Positions 16,573 through 24,560 of a DNA stretch of 64,000 bases are shown piece after piece; positions within the stretch are counted from its first letter, which is position 1; each line of letters starts with the position of its first letter. The notes beneath the pieces are model-generated. The model was not told the origin of the DNA. It searched no databases and was given only the letters and a program-made list of their open reading frames with translations. Source of the DNA: Mesorhizobium sp. M1C.F.Ca.ET.210.01.1.1 (GTDB lineage: Bacteria; Pseudomonadota; Alphaproteobacteria; Rhizobiales; Rhizobiaceae); contig NZ_SRUU01000012.1 in NCBI RefSeq assembly GCF_004791585.1, positions 1 to 64,000 of the forward strand. Direction: 5' to 3'. The position numbers and the translations under genes are program-made.

Positions 16573-17355
16573 ATGGAGGTTCGGCTCGACGGCAAGGTGG
16601 TGCTGGTCACCGGCTCGACGCAAGGCATCGGCCGCGCGATCGCCGAGACGGCCGCGCGTTCCGGCGCTGCCGGCCTGCTGATCACCGGCCGCAACCGGCA
16701 ACGCGGCGACGCTGTCGCGGCGGAACTGTCGGCCCTGGGCACGCCTGCCGCATTCGTCGCCGCCGACCTCAGCGATCCCGAGACCCCGGCGCAGCTCGCG
16801 CGGACCTGTATCGAGCGCTTCGGCCGCATCGACGGGCTGGTCAATGCCGGCGCTCTGACCGACCGCGCCTCCTTCGTCGACGCCGGCCTGGACGACTGGG
16901 AACCATTGTTCGCCGTCAACGCACGCGCGCCTTTCTTCCTGATGCAGGCGGCGATCGCCGACATGAAGAAGCGTGGTGAAGGCGGCGCCATCGTCAACAT
17001 CCTGTCGATCAATGCGCATTGCGGCGCGCCGGAGCTTGCCGTCTATTCCGCCACCAAGGGCGCGCTGGCGACGCTGACCAAGAACGCCGCCAACGCCCAT
17101 CGCTTCGACCGCATCCGCGTCAACGGCATCAATGTCGGCTGGACCGACACGCCGGCCGAACGCGTCATGCAGGCCGAGACGCTGGGCCTCGGTCCGGGCT
17201 GGCTCGACGCCGCCAATGCCGCGCAGCCTTTCGGCAGGCTGCTCTCGACAAGCGATGTCGCGAACCTCGCGGTCTTCCTGCTCTCCGACGCCGCCGGCCC
17301 GATGACAGGCGCGCTGATCGACCAGGAGCAATGGGTGATCGGAGCCAACCGGTGA
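16573..17355 (+). CDS. Short-chain dehydrogenase/reductase
   Basis: A 260-residue SDR. It has the cofactor motif TGSTQGIGRA, the catalytic Ser in NILSINAHCG and the YSATK active-site Tyr/Lys. GGGAGAAGGA leads into ATG 16573. It is the first gene of a run that overlaps the mannitol-dehydrogenase-family gene (GTG inside its stop codon) and continues to the ABC transporter. Its role is probably oxidation of a sugar alcohol or sugar. The substrate is unknown. Confidence 0.88.
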   Translation: MEVRLDGKVVLVTGSTQGIGRAIAETAARSGAAGLLITGRNRQRGDAVAAELSALGTPAAFVAADLSDPETPAQLARTCIERFGRIDGLVNAGALTDRASFVDAGLDDWEPLFAVNARAPFFLMQAAIADMKKRGEGGAIVNILSINAHCGAPELAVYSATKGALATLTKNAANAHRFDRIRVNGINVGWTDTPAERVMQAETLGLGPGWLDAANAAQPFGRLLSTSDVANLAVFLLSDAAGPMTGALIDQEQWVIGANR

Positions 17356-18887
17356 GCCCAGCGCACGCCGCGAACCTCGGCCCTGCCCTGCTCGGCAACT
17401 TGCCGTCCGAGGTCCGCCAGCCGGCTTACGATCGAGCGGCGCTCAAGCCGGGCATCGCCCATATCGGCGTCGGCGCGTTCCACCGCTCTCATCAGGCCGA
17501 ATACACAGACGACCTTCTGGCGAAGAATTTCGACCGCTGGGGACTGGTCGGCATCAATATTCGTCCGCCTTTGCTTACCGATACGCTTGGCCGGCAGGAC
17601 GGCCTCTACACGCGGCTGATCCGCCAGAACGACGAGGTCGAGGCACGTGTCATCGGCAGCATCGTGGGCGTCGTCGACAGCCAGGACAATGCCGCGCCGG
17701 CGCTTGAGGTGCTCGCTTCCCCCGAGATCGAAATGGTCACCATGACGGTGACAGAGAAGGGCTATTGCCATGTCCCGTCGAGTGGCGCGCTCGACCTCGA
17801 CCATCCCGACATCGTGCACGATCTCGCCAACCCGCAAGCGCCGCGCAGCGTGCCCGGCATACTAGCCAAGGCGCTGGAGCTGCGCATGGCCTCGCATGGC
17901 CGGCCAGTGACGCTGCTGTCCTGCGACAACATCCCGGCCAACGGCATCATCCTCGGCAACGCCGTGCGGACGATCGCCGAACGGCGCGACAAGAAGCTGG
18001 CGGACTGGCTTGCCGCCAACGTCGCCTTCCCTTCGGCCATGGTCGACCGCATCGCCCCGGCAACGACCGGGGCCGATATCGACACCGTGGAGCAGCGCTT
18101 CGGCTACCGCGACAGCGCCGTAGTCGTCGGCGAGCGGTTTCGCCAATGGGTGATCGAGGACCGCTTTGCCGGCCGCGTGCCGCGCTGGGACCTTGTCGGC
18201 GCGACCTTTGTCGACGACGTCACCCCGTTCGAGCATCTCAAGATGCGGGTGCTGAACGGCGCCCAGACCACGCTCTCCTATCTCGGCGTGCTCGGCGGCT
18301 TCGCGCACACTTTCGAAGCGATCGCCGACTCCCTCCTGGCGACCTTCATCCGCCGCATGCTGACGGAGGAGACGGTACCCACATTGATGCCTGTGCCCGG
18401 CATCTCGCCACAGGCCTATGTCGAGCAAAGCCTCGCGCGCCTTGCCAACACGGCGATCCGCCACCGCAACCACCAGATCGCCACCGACGGCTCGCAGAAG
18501 ATCGTCCAGCGCCTGCTCAACCCGATCCGCGACCGCCTGGCCAAGGGCGATAGCATCGCGCTGCTGTCGGTCTCGGTCGCCGCCTGGATGGCCTATCTGA
18601 TCAAGGCCTCCGCCCGCTTCGGCCGCGCCTGGCAGGTGTCCGATCCTTTTGCCGAGAGGGTTGCGGCGATCGCGGATCGCGTTGGCGCCGACAGCACGGA
18701 ATTGGCCAATGCAATCCTGGCGATCGAGGCCATCTTCGACCCATCACTCGCCGCCAGCGACATGTTCCGCGCAAGTCTCGTCGCCAGTCTCGAGGGCCTG
18801 CTCTCAGACGATCCAATGGCCTTTGTCAGACATGTCTGCGCTGAACCAACAGATGCGCGGTTGAAGCGACCAGCGCGATCTGCATAG
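17352..18887 (+). CDS. Mannitol dehydrogenase family oxidoreductase (mannitol/fructuronate type)
   Basis: A 511-residue long-chain polyol dehydrogenase. The N-terminal Rossmann part has IAHIGVGAFHRSHQAEYTDD. The family signature MTVTEKGYCH and the catalytic region with Lys (FEHLKMRVLNGAQTTLSYLG) are present. The GTG start at 17352 overlaps the SDR stop, showing translational coupling; a longer upstream reading is antisense-like extension inside the SDR. Members oxidise mannitol, arabinitol or similar polyols, or reduce fructuronate. Context points to polyol use. Confidence 0.88.
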   Translation: MSPAHAANLGPALLGNLPSEVRQPAYDRAALKPGIAHIGVGAFHRSHQAEYTDDLLAKNFDRWGLVGINIRPPLLTDTLGRQDGLYTRLIRQNDEVEARVIGSIVGVVDSQDNAAPALEVLASPEIEMVTMTVTEKGYCHVPSSGALDLDHPDIVHDLANPQAPRSVPGILAKALELRMASHGRPVTLLSCDNIPANGIILGNAVRTIAERRDKKLADWLAANVAFPSAMVDRIAPATTGADIDTVEQRFGYRDSAVVVGERFRQWVIEDRFAGRVPRWDLVGATFVDDVTPFEHLKMRVLNGAQTTLSYLGVLGGFAHTFEAIADSLLATFIRRMLTEETVPTLMPVPGISPQAYVEQSLARLANTAIRHRNHQIATDGSQKIVQRLLNPIRDRLAKGDSIALLSVSVAAWMAYLIKASARFGRAWQVSDPFAERVAAIADRVGADSTELANAILAIEAIFDPSLAASDMFRASLVASLEGLLSDDPMAFVRHVCAEPTDARLKRPARSA

Positions 18888-18905
18888 TACAAGAAGGGAG
18901 GTATC

Positions 18906-19817
18906 ATGAAGCTTGGACTACTCACGGCACCATTTCCCGATACTGCACTCGGGGACGTTGCCGACTGGGCACGGTCGGTCGGCTTCGAGGCGCTCGAGAT
19001 CGCCTGCTGGCCGAAGGCCTCCGGCGCCAGCCGCCGCTACGCCGGCACCAGCCATATCGACGCCGGCATCGCCGCGTCTGAAGCCAGGGACATCGCCGCG
19101 GAGCTCGCCGGCAAGGGCCTGACGATCTCCGGCCTCGGCTTCTATCCAAACCCCCTGCACCCCGACCAGGCGCATCGCGAGGCGGTCATCGATCACCTGA
19201 AGAAGGTGATCGTGCTGGCAAGCCGCATGGGCGTCTCGCTGGTCAACACTTTCTGCGGCGGCGATGCCTCGAAGACTGTCGACGCCAACTGGGAGGCAGC
19301 GCAAAAAATCTGGCCAGCGATCATCGCTCATGCGCGCGAGCATGGCGTCAGGCTCGCCTTCGAGAACTGCCCGATGATCTTCAGCTATGACGAATGGCCG
19401 GGCGGGCACAACATCGCCTACTCGCCCTATGTCTGGCGCCGCATCCTGGAGGCATGGGGCGGCGACGTCGGCATGAATTTCGACCCCTCGCACCTCGTCT
19501 GGCAGATGATCGACAAGGAGCGCTTCATCCGCGAGTTCGGCCCGCACATGCTGCATGTGCATGCCAAGGACCTGATGATTGATCATGATGGTTTGTACGA
19601 GCGCGGAATCCTTTCGGCTGGCATAGGCTGGCAGGTGCCACGCATGCCGGGGCTGGGCGACATCAACTGGAGCACCATCTTTTCGGGCCTCTATCGGGCC
19701 GGATATGACGGGCCGGTCATCATTGAGCACGAGGACCGGCGCTTCGAGGGGAGCGACGACAAGGTGAAGCGCGGTTTCCTGCTGGCCCGCGACGTGCTGC
19801 GGCCCTTCGTCAAATGA
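18906..19817 (+). CDS. Sugar phosphate isomerase/epimerase (xylose-isomerase-like TIM barrel)
   Basis: A 303-residue AP-endonuclease-2-type TIM barrel. Metal-ligand candidates appear in RLAFENCPM, NFDPSHLVWQ, LHVHAKD and VIIEHED, the usual Glu/Asp/His set of this family. AAGGGAGGTATC precedes ATG 18906. It lies 18 bases after the polyol dehydrogenase gene and probably isomerises that enzyme's ketose product. Some relatives are hexulose 3-epimerases or inosose dehydratases, so the exact step is unknown. Confidence 0.85.
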   Translation: MKLGLLTAPFPDTALGDVADWARSVGFEALEIACWPKASGASRRYAGTSHIDAGIAASEARDIAAELAGKGLTISGLGFYPNPLHPDQAHREAVIDHLKKVIVLASRMGVSLVNTFCGGDASKTVDANWEAAQKIWPAIIAHAREHGVRLAFENCPMIFSYDEWPGGHNIAYSPYVWRRILEAWGGDVGMNFDPSHLVWQMIDKERFIREFGPHMLHVHAKDLMIDHDGLYERGILSAGIGWQVPRMPGLGDINWSTIFSGLYRAGYDGPVIIEHEDRRFEGSDDKVKRGFLLARDVLRPFVK

Positions 19818-19828
19818 AGGAACACGGC

Positions 19829-19857
19829 CTGGGTCCGATGCGATCGGAACCCTGGAA
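19829..19857 (+). other. Intercistronic hairpin before the ABC transporter genes
   Basis: GGGTCCGAT and ATCGGAACCC pair around GCG with one bulge, between the isomerase and the binding-protein gene. Such hairpins often adjust transcript levels between enzyme genes and the abundant binding protein. Confidence 0.4.
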
Positions 19858-19891
19858 CTGCAACTGACAGTCAATGTGGAGGAGTACTGAA

Positions 19892-20926
19892 ATGAAGAAA
19901 TACCTGACCATGGCCCCGCTGCTTGCCGGCGCCGCCTTGCTTGCCTCGGTGGGCGTCTCGTCCGCCGAGGGCAAGTACACCATCGGCATTTCCAACACCG
20001 TGCAGGGCAACGGCTGGCGCGAGGAGATGATCTGCGCCATGAAGGCGCAGGCTTTGGCGTCCGGCGAGGTGGCGAAGCTCAACATCGCCCATCGCAACAC
20101 CGACGCCGCCGGCCAGCTCGAGGACATCCGCAACCTGATCAGCGCCAAGGTCAACGCCATTGTCGTCAACCCGGCCGACCCGGCCGGCATCAAGGCGGGC
20201 CTGGAGGAAGCGACCAAGGCCGGCATCGTTGTCGTCGCCGTCGACCAGGCCGTCACCGAGCCGTCCGCCTACATTATCTCCAACAACCAGGAGCAGTACG
20301 CCTATCTCGGCGCCAAGTGGCTGTTCCAGAAGATGGGCGGCAAGGGCGAGGTGCTGTATATGCGCGGCGCCGCCGGCGCCTCGGCCGACAGCGACCGCGA
20401 CAAGGGCTTCAAGAAGGCGCTGGCCGAATTCCCCGACGTGAAGGTCGCGCAGGAAGTCTTCACCGGCTGGCAGCAGGACCAGGCCAAGCAGCAGATCCTC
20501 TCCTTCCTCGCCACCGGAACGCCGATCAACGGCATCTGGACCTCCGGCATCGACAACGTGATTGTCGACGCGCTGGTCGAGCAGCAGGCGCCGATGGTGC
20601 CGGTCGTCGGCGCCGACAATGCCGGCTTCGTCGGCCAGTTGAACACGGTCAAGGATCTGGTCGGCGCGGCCGTCACCAATCCCGGCTCGATCGGCGGCGC
20701 TGGCGTCACGCTGGCGCTGCAGATCCTCGACGGCAAGAAGCCGGCGCAGCAGACCGTGCTGGTCGAGCCCCAGCTCTGGGAGAACGCCACCGATGCGGGC
20801 AAGGCCAAGCTCAAGGCGGCCGCCGATCCGTCGCTCAGCCCCGAGTGGCCGGTCTCGATCTCGATCCCGGACTGGACCACCTACACCAAGGACCAGATCG
20901 TCGCCTGCAAGGGCCCGGGCGAATAA
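19892..20926 (+). CDS. Sugar ABC transporter substrate-binding protein (RbsB type)
   Basis: A 344-residue periplasmic binding protein with a signal peptide (MKKYLTMAPLLAGAALLASV, cleavage near SSAEG). It has the type I periplasmic-binding fold (YTIGISNTVQGNGWREEM, NTDAAGQLEDIRNLI, VVAVDQAV). The strong GTGGAGGAGTACTGAA precedes ATG 19892. It is the first gene of the transport set and feeds the ATPase and two permeases that follow. The ligand is probably the same polyol or sugar the upstream enzymes degrade. Confidence 0.9.
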   Translation: MKKYLTMAPLLAGAALLASVGVSSAEGKYTIGISNTVQGNGWREEMICAMKAQALASGEVAKLNIAHRNTDAAGQLEDIRNLISAKVNAIVVNPADPAGIKAGLEEATKAGIVVVAVDQAVTEPSAYIISNNQEQYAYLGAKWLFQKMGGKGEVLYMRGAAGASADSDRDKGFKKALAEFPDVKVAQEVFTGWQQDQAKQQILSFLATGTPINGIWTSGIDNVIVDALVEQQAPMVPVVGADNAGFVGQLNTVKDLVGAAVTNPGSIGGAGVTLALQILDGKKPAQQTVLVEPQLWENATDAGKAKLKAAADPSLSPEWPVSISIPDWTTYTKDQIVACKGPGE

Positions 20927-20967
20927 TCGTCCATTGACTTGAACCACGAGGGCGGCAGGTATCAACC

Positions 20968-22566
20968 TTGCCGTCCTCGATGCTTGAGCCGAGAACACCC
21001 GTTCTGATGACGAATGAATTGCCGAAAAGCCCATTGCTGGACGCCACGGGCGTCGCGAAGAGTTACGGCGCGGTGGCGGCACTGCGCAACGCCTCGCTGT
21101 CGGTGTTGCCGGGTGAAGTTCATGCGCTGATGGGCGCCAACGGCGCCGGCAAATCGACCTTGGTGAAGATCCTGACCGGTGCCCTGCGGGCGGACACCGG
21201 CCGCATCCTGATCCGCGGCGAGACCCGCGATGTCCGCTCGCCCGCTGCCGCGCGCCGCGCCGGCCTGCTGCCTGTCTATCAGGAGCCGGCGCTGATCCCG
21301 GATCTGGATGTCCTCTCGAACCTTCGCCTGACCGGCACGCCGGTCGAGCCGTTCCGCGCCTGGGTGCGCGAGCTCGGCATTCCCGACCTCGACATACGCG
21401 AGACCGCGCGCGACATTCCGCTGGCCGTCCTGCGCGTGCTCGACCTCGCCCGCGCGCTGGCCGTCGAGCCCGACGTGCTCCTGCTCGACGAGATGACCGC
21501 AGCGCTTCCCGCCAACCTCGCCGAAAAGGTGCTGGAAGTTGTGCGCCGACAGGGCGACAGCGGCCGCTCGGTCATCTTCATCTCGCACCGTTTCGTCGAG
21601 ATCTCCGCGCTTTGCGACCGCGCCACGGTGCTGCGCGACGGCGCCACTGTCGGCGTCGTCGACATCGAGCCGGGCGTCGAGGAAAAGATCGTCGAGATGA
21701 TGCTCGGTGCCCGCATCGAAAAGACCAGCGTCGCCGCCGCCAGGATGGCAAGCGAGGCGTCGTCCGTGCAGGATAGCCATCCTCGGCTTGTCGTGCGCAA
21801 CCTTCGGCTCGGCACCAAGCTCAACGATGTCTCCTTCGATCTCGCCAATGGCGAGGTGGCCGGTGTCGTCGCGCTCGAGGGCCAGGGCCAGGATGAGCTC
21901 TTTGCAGCGCTTGCCGGCTCGATCCGGCCGGCCGGCGGCACGATCGAGGTCGACGGCGCGCCGGTGAAGTTTTCGCATCCGAGCGACGCGATCCAAGCCG
22001 GCATCGCTTATGTGCCTGGTGACCGGACCGAGGCGCTCGCCATGCAGCGCTCGGTGCGCGAGAACATCGCGCTGCCCTTCAGTGCAGCACTCCGCAAATG
22101 GGGGCCGATCCGGGTGCAGCGGGAACGCATGGTGGTTTCCAGCGCCATCGCCAGGCTGCAGATCGACACCCGCGCGCAGGGAGAGGTGCAGCGCCTTTCC
22201 GGCGGCAATCAGCAGAAGGTGACGATCGCCCGCTGGATCGCCGCGGACGCCCGCACCATCCTCTGCTTCGACCCGACCCGCGGCATCGATGTCGGCACCA
22301 AGCAGGAAATCTACAAGCTGCTGCGCGAGCTCGCGGGCCTCGGCAAGTCGGTGCTGTTCTACACGTCCGAGCTGGAGGAGGTGCAGCGTGTCTGCGACCG
22401 CGTCATCGTCATCTTCGGCGGTCGCGTCGTCGATACGTTCCCGGTCGAGCTTGCCGACGAGCCGGCGCTGATGCGGGCCGCCTACGGCCTGCCGCGCGGC
22501 GCCAGGGAGGATGTCGGCATCCTGGCCGATGTCAGGCCCGCCTCCGATACGGGGATCGCGCCATGA
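20968..22566 (+). CDS. Sugar ABC transporter ATP-binding protein with two NBDs (RbsA type)
   Basis: About 520-532 residues with two fused nucleotide-binding domains. NBD1 has an intact Walker A (GANGAGKSTL), Q-loop and H-loop (FISHRF). Its signature is degenerate (IPLAVLRVLDLARAL) and its Walker B reads LLLDEMTAAL. NBD2 has the weakened Walker A usual in this family (EGQGQDE), a good LSGGNQQK signature and an unusual Walker B (LCFDPTRGID). Only one composite ATP site therefore looks complete. The start is uncertain: TTG 20968 has the best-placed GGCAGGT, while ATG 20980 and 21007 are in frame. The stop overlaps the permease ATG. Confidence 0.87.
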   Translation: MPSSMLEPRTPVLMTNELPKSPLLDATGVAKSYGAVAALRNASLSVLPGEVHALMGANGAGKSTLVKILTGALRADTGRILIRGETRDVRSPAAARRAGLLPVYQEPALIPDLDVLSNLRLTGTPVEPFRAWVRELGIPDLDIRETARDIPLAVLRVLDLARALAVEPDVLLLDEMTAALPANLAEKVLEVVRRQGDSGRSVIFISHRFVEISALCDRATVLRDGATVGVVDIEPGVEEKIVEMMLGARIEKTSVAAARMASEASSVQDSHPRLVVRNLRLGTKLNDVSFDLANGEVAGVVALEGQGQDELFAALAGSIRPAGGTIEVDGAPVKFSHPSDAIQAGIAYVPGDRTEALAMQRSVRENIALPFSAALRKWGPIRVQRERMVVSSAIARLQIDTRAQGEVQRLSGGNQQKVTIARWIAADARTILCFDPTRGIDVGTKQEIYKLLRELAGLGKSVLFYTSELEEVQRVCDRVIVIFGGRVVDTFPVELADEPALMRAAYGLPRGAREDVGILADVRPASDTGIAP

Positions 22567-23549
22567 CCCGCTTCCTGCGCCGCCAGGGCTGGGTCGCCGG
22601 CTTGCTCGCCTTGCTCATATTCCTGTTCGTCGTCACCAAGCTGATCCAGCCGGGCTACGGCAGCGGCGACTTCGGCTCGCTCGCGCGGGCAGTCTTGCCC
22701 TACGCTTTTGCAGTGGCAGCCCAGACCGTCGTCGTCATCGCCGGCGGCATCGACCTCTCCGTCGCCGCGATGATGGCGCTGACGAGTGTGACCGCCGCCT
22801 CGATGATGAACGGCGCCAGCGAGGAATACGCCTTCTTCGTCGTGCCCTTCGTGCTCACCATGGGGCTGGTGCTCGGCGCGCTGAACGGCTTCCTTATCGT
22901 TGTCACCCGTGTGCCGGATATCGTCGTCACCCTGGCAACCCTGTTCGTGCTGCAGGGGGCGGCGCTTCTGGTGCTCGACGCTCCTGGCGGCGGCGCCGCC
23001 GAGTGGCTGAAGGCAACCGTCGTCGGCACCATGCCGATACCGAACGTGCCTGACAATATTGACGCCTGGGTGCCGAAGGCGCTGGTGCTACTCGTCGTCT
23101 GCCTTTTCGTCATCTGGATCCCGCTCAGGCGCTCACGCCTCGGACCTTCCATCTACGCCATCGGCAGCGACGAGCTCGCCGCCTTCCGCAGCGGCGTGCC
23201 TGTGGCGCGCACCAGGATCGTCGCCTATGCGCTCTCCGGCCTGTTCGCGGCGCTTGGCGGCCTTTCGCTCACCATCAGCACCGGCATCGGCGCGCCGATC
23301 CCCGGCCCTTATCTGCTTGCCAGCGTCGCGGCGGTGGTCCTGGGCGGCGTCGCGCTTGGCGGCGGCAAGGGGGGGCTGCTCGGGCCGATCATCGCCGTCT
23401 TCGTGCTCAGGCTGGTGCGCACCGACCTCACGCTTCTCGCCATCGACCCCAACGTCACCGCCATCATCGAGGGCGCAATCATGGTCGCCGTCGTGATGTT
23501 CGGCGCCTTCATCACCATTCGCGGCCGCCCGGCAGGAGCAACGCCATGA
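22563..23549 (+). CDS. Sugar ABC transporter permease (RbsC type), first
   Basis: A 328-residue inner-membrane permease with about 8-10 hydrophobic spans and the family motif VVIAGGIDLSVAAMMAL. The ATG overlaps the ATPase stop codon (ATGA). It pairs with the next permease, so the transporter probably has a heterodimeric channel instead of the RbsC homodimer. A longer upstream reading of the frame lies inside the ATPase gene and is not part of the protein. Confidence 0.9.
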   Translation: MTRFLRRQGWVAGLLALLIFLFVVTKLIQPGYGSGDFGSLARAVLPYAFAVAAQTVVVIAGGIDLSVAAMMALTSVTAASMMNGASEEYAFFVVPFVLTMGLVLGALNGFLIVVTRVPDIVVTLATLFVLQGAALLVLDAPGGGAAEWLKATVVGTMPIPNVPDNIDAWVPKALVLLVVCLFVIWIPLRRSRLGPSIYAIGSDELAAFRSGVPVARTRIVAYALSGLFAALGGLSLTISTGIGAPIPGPYLLASVAAVVLGGVALGGGKGGLLGPIIAVFVLRLVRTDLTLLAIDPNVTAIIEGAIMVAVVMFGAFITIRGRPAGATP

Positions 23550-24532
23550 GCTCAAGCGCGACCATGTCCCAGCCGGTCTCTTTCGGGCGGCGCCTGAAGC
23601 GCTTCATGGCGGACCGGCCGCTCATTCCGCTGATCATATTGCTCGTCATCCTCGTGGTTATCCTGCAGGCCCTGCGCCCCGGCATCGTCAACGAGCGCTG
23701 GATCGCCAACACGGCGAAGTTCGCCATTCCGCTGGCGATCCTCGCCGGCTGCCAGACCATGACGATGCTCACCGGCGGCATCGACCTCTCCGTCGGCACG
23801 GTGGCGACGATGAGCGCCTTCATCATGGCGACCCAGATCGTCAACCAGGATCCGGCGGTGGCATTTGTCCTGGCCATGCTGCCGGCGGTGCTGATCGGCT
23901 TCGTCAACGGCATCGGCGTCGGCGTCTTCCGCGTCCATCCGCTGATCATGACGCTTGGCACCAGCCTGATCGGCACCGGCTTCCTGCAGGTCTATCAGCG
24001 CACCGTGATCGCCTCCGGCGCCAGGATCCCGGACTTCCTCAACTGGCTGGGCACCGGCCTCACCTACGGCTTCCCCAACGCGCTCTTCCTGTTCGTTCCG
24101 GTGGCGGTGCTGATCGTCTTCACGCTCAACCGCACCGGCTTCGGCCGCCTGCTCTACGCCGTCGGCGACAATGAGCGCGCGGCACGCCTGTCCGGCGTCC
24201 GCTACTGGCAGGTGATCACGTCGCTCTATGTCATCTCCAGCCTGCTCGCCGGCATCACAGGCCTGCTCTATATCGGCCTGATCAAGGCGCCGTCGCTGTC
24301 GCTCGCCGAACCGCTGGTGCTGCCATCCGTGGCCGCAGCCGTCATCGGCGGCACCTCGATCTTCGGCGGCCGCGGCGGCTACACCGGCACCATCGTCGGC
24401 GCGCTGATCCTCACCGTGCTGACGACGCTGCTCACCATCCTGCACATGCCCGAAGGCGGCCGCCGTATCCTCTTCGGCTTCATCGTGCTGTTCGTGACGG
24501 CGGCGTATTTGAGGATCATCGAGGATCGGTAG
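23546..24532 (+). CDS. Sugar ABC transporter permease (RbsC type), second
   Basis: A 328-residue permease homologous to the previous one. It carries TMTMLTGGIDLSVGTVATMS and the C-terminal GGTSIFGGRGGYTGTIVGA motif. It starts with ATGA overlap on the preceding gene and ends 28 bases before the convergent HerA-like gene. It completes the binding protein-ATPase-permease-permease set. Confidence 0.9.
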   Translation: MSSSATMSQPVSFGRRLKRFMADRPLIPLIILLVILVVILQALRPGIVNERWIANTAKFAIPLAILAGCQTMTMLTGGIDLSVGTVATMSAFIMATQIVNQDPAVAFVLAMLPAVLIGFVNGIGVGVFRVHPLIMTLGTSLIGTGFLQVYQRTVIASGARIPDFLNWLGTGLTYGFPNALFLFVPVAVLIVFTLNRTGFGRLLYAVGDNERAARLSGVRYWQVITSLYVISSLLAGITGLLYIGLIKAPSLSLAEPLVLPSVAAAVIGGTSIFGGRGGYTGTIVGALILTVLTTLLTILHMPEGGRRILFGFIVLFVTAAYLRIIEDR

Positions 24533-24560
24533 GCGAAAGGCCCGCCGGTGCTTCGACGTA

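Noticed and set aside
17019-17351. 111-codon N-terminal extension of the mannitol dehydrogenase family gene
   Set aside because: It lies inside the SDR gene in another frame and has no family similarity. The GTG at 17352 overlapping the SDR stop gives the expected N-terminus.
22098-22562. 155-codon N-terminal extension of the first permease
   Set aside because: It is out of frame within the ATPase gene; the permease N-terminus and membrane spans begin at ATG 22563.
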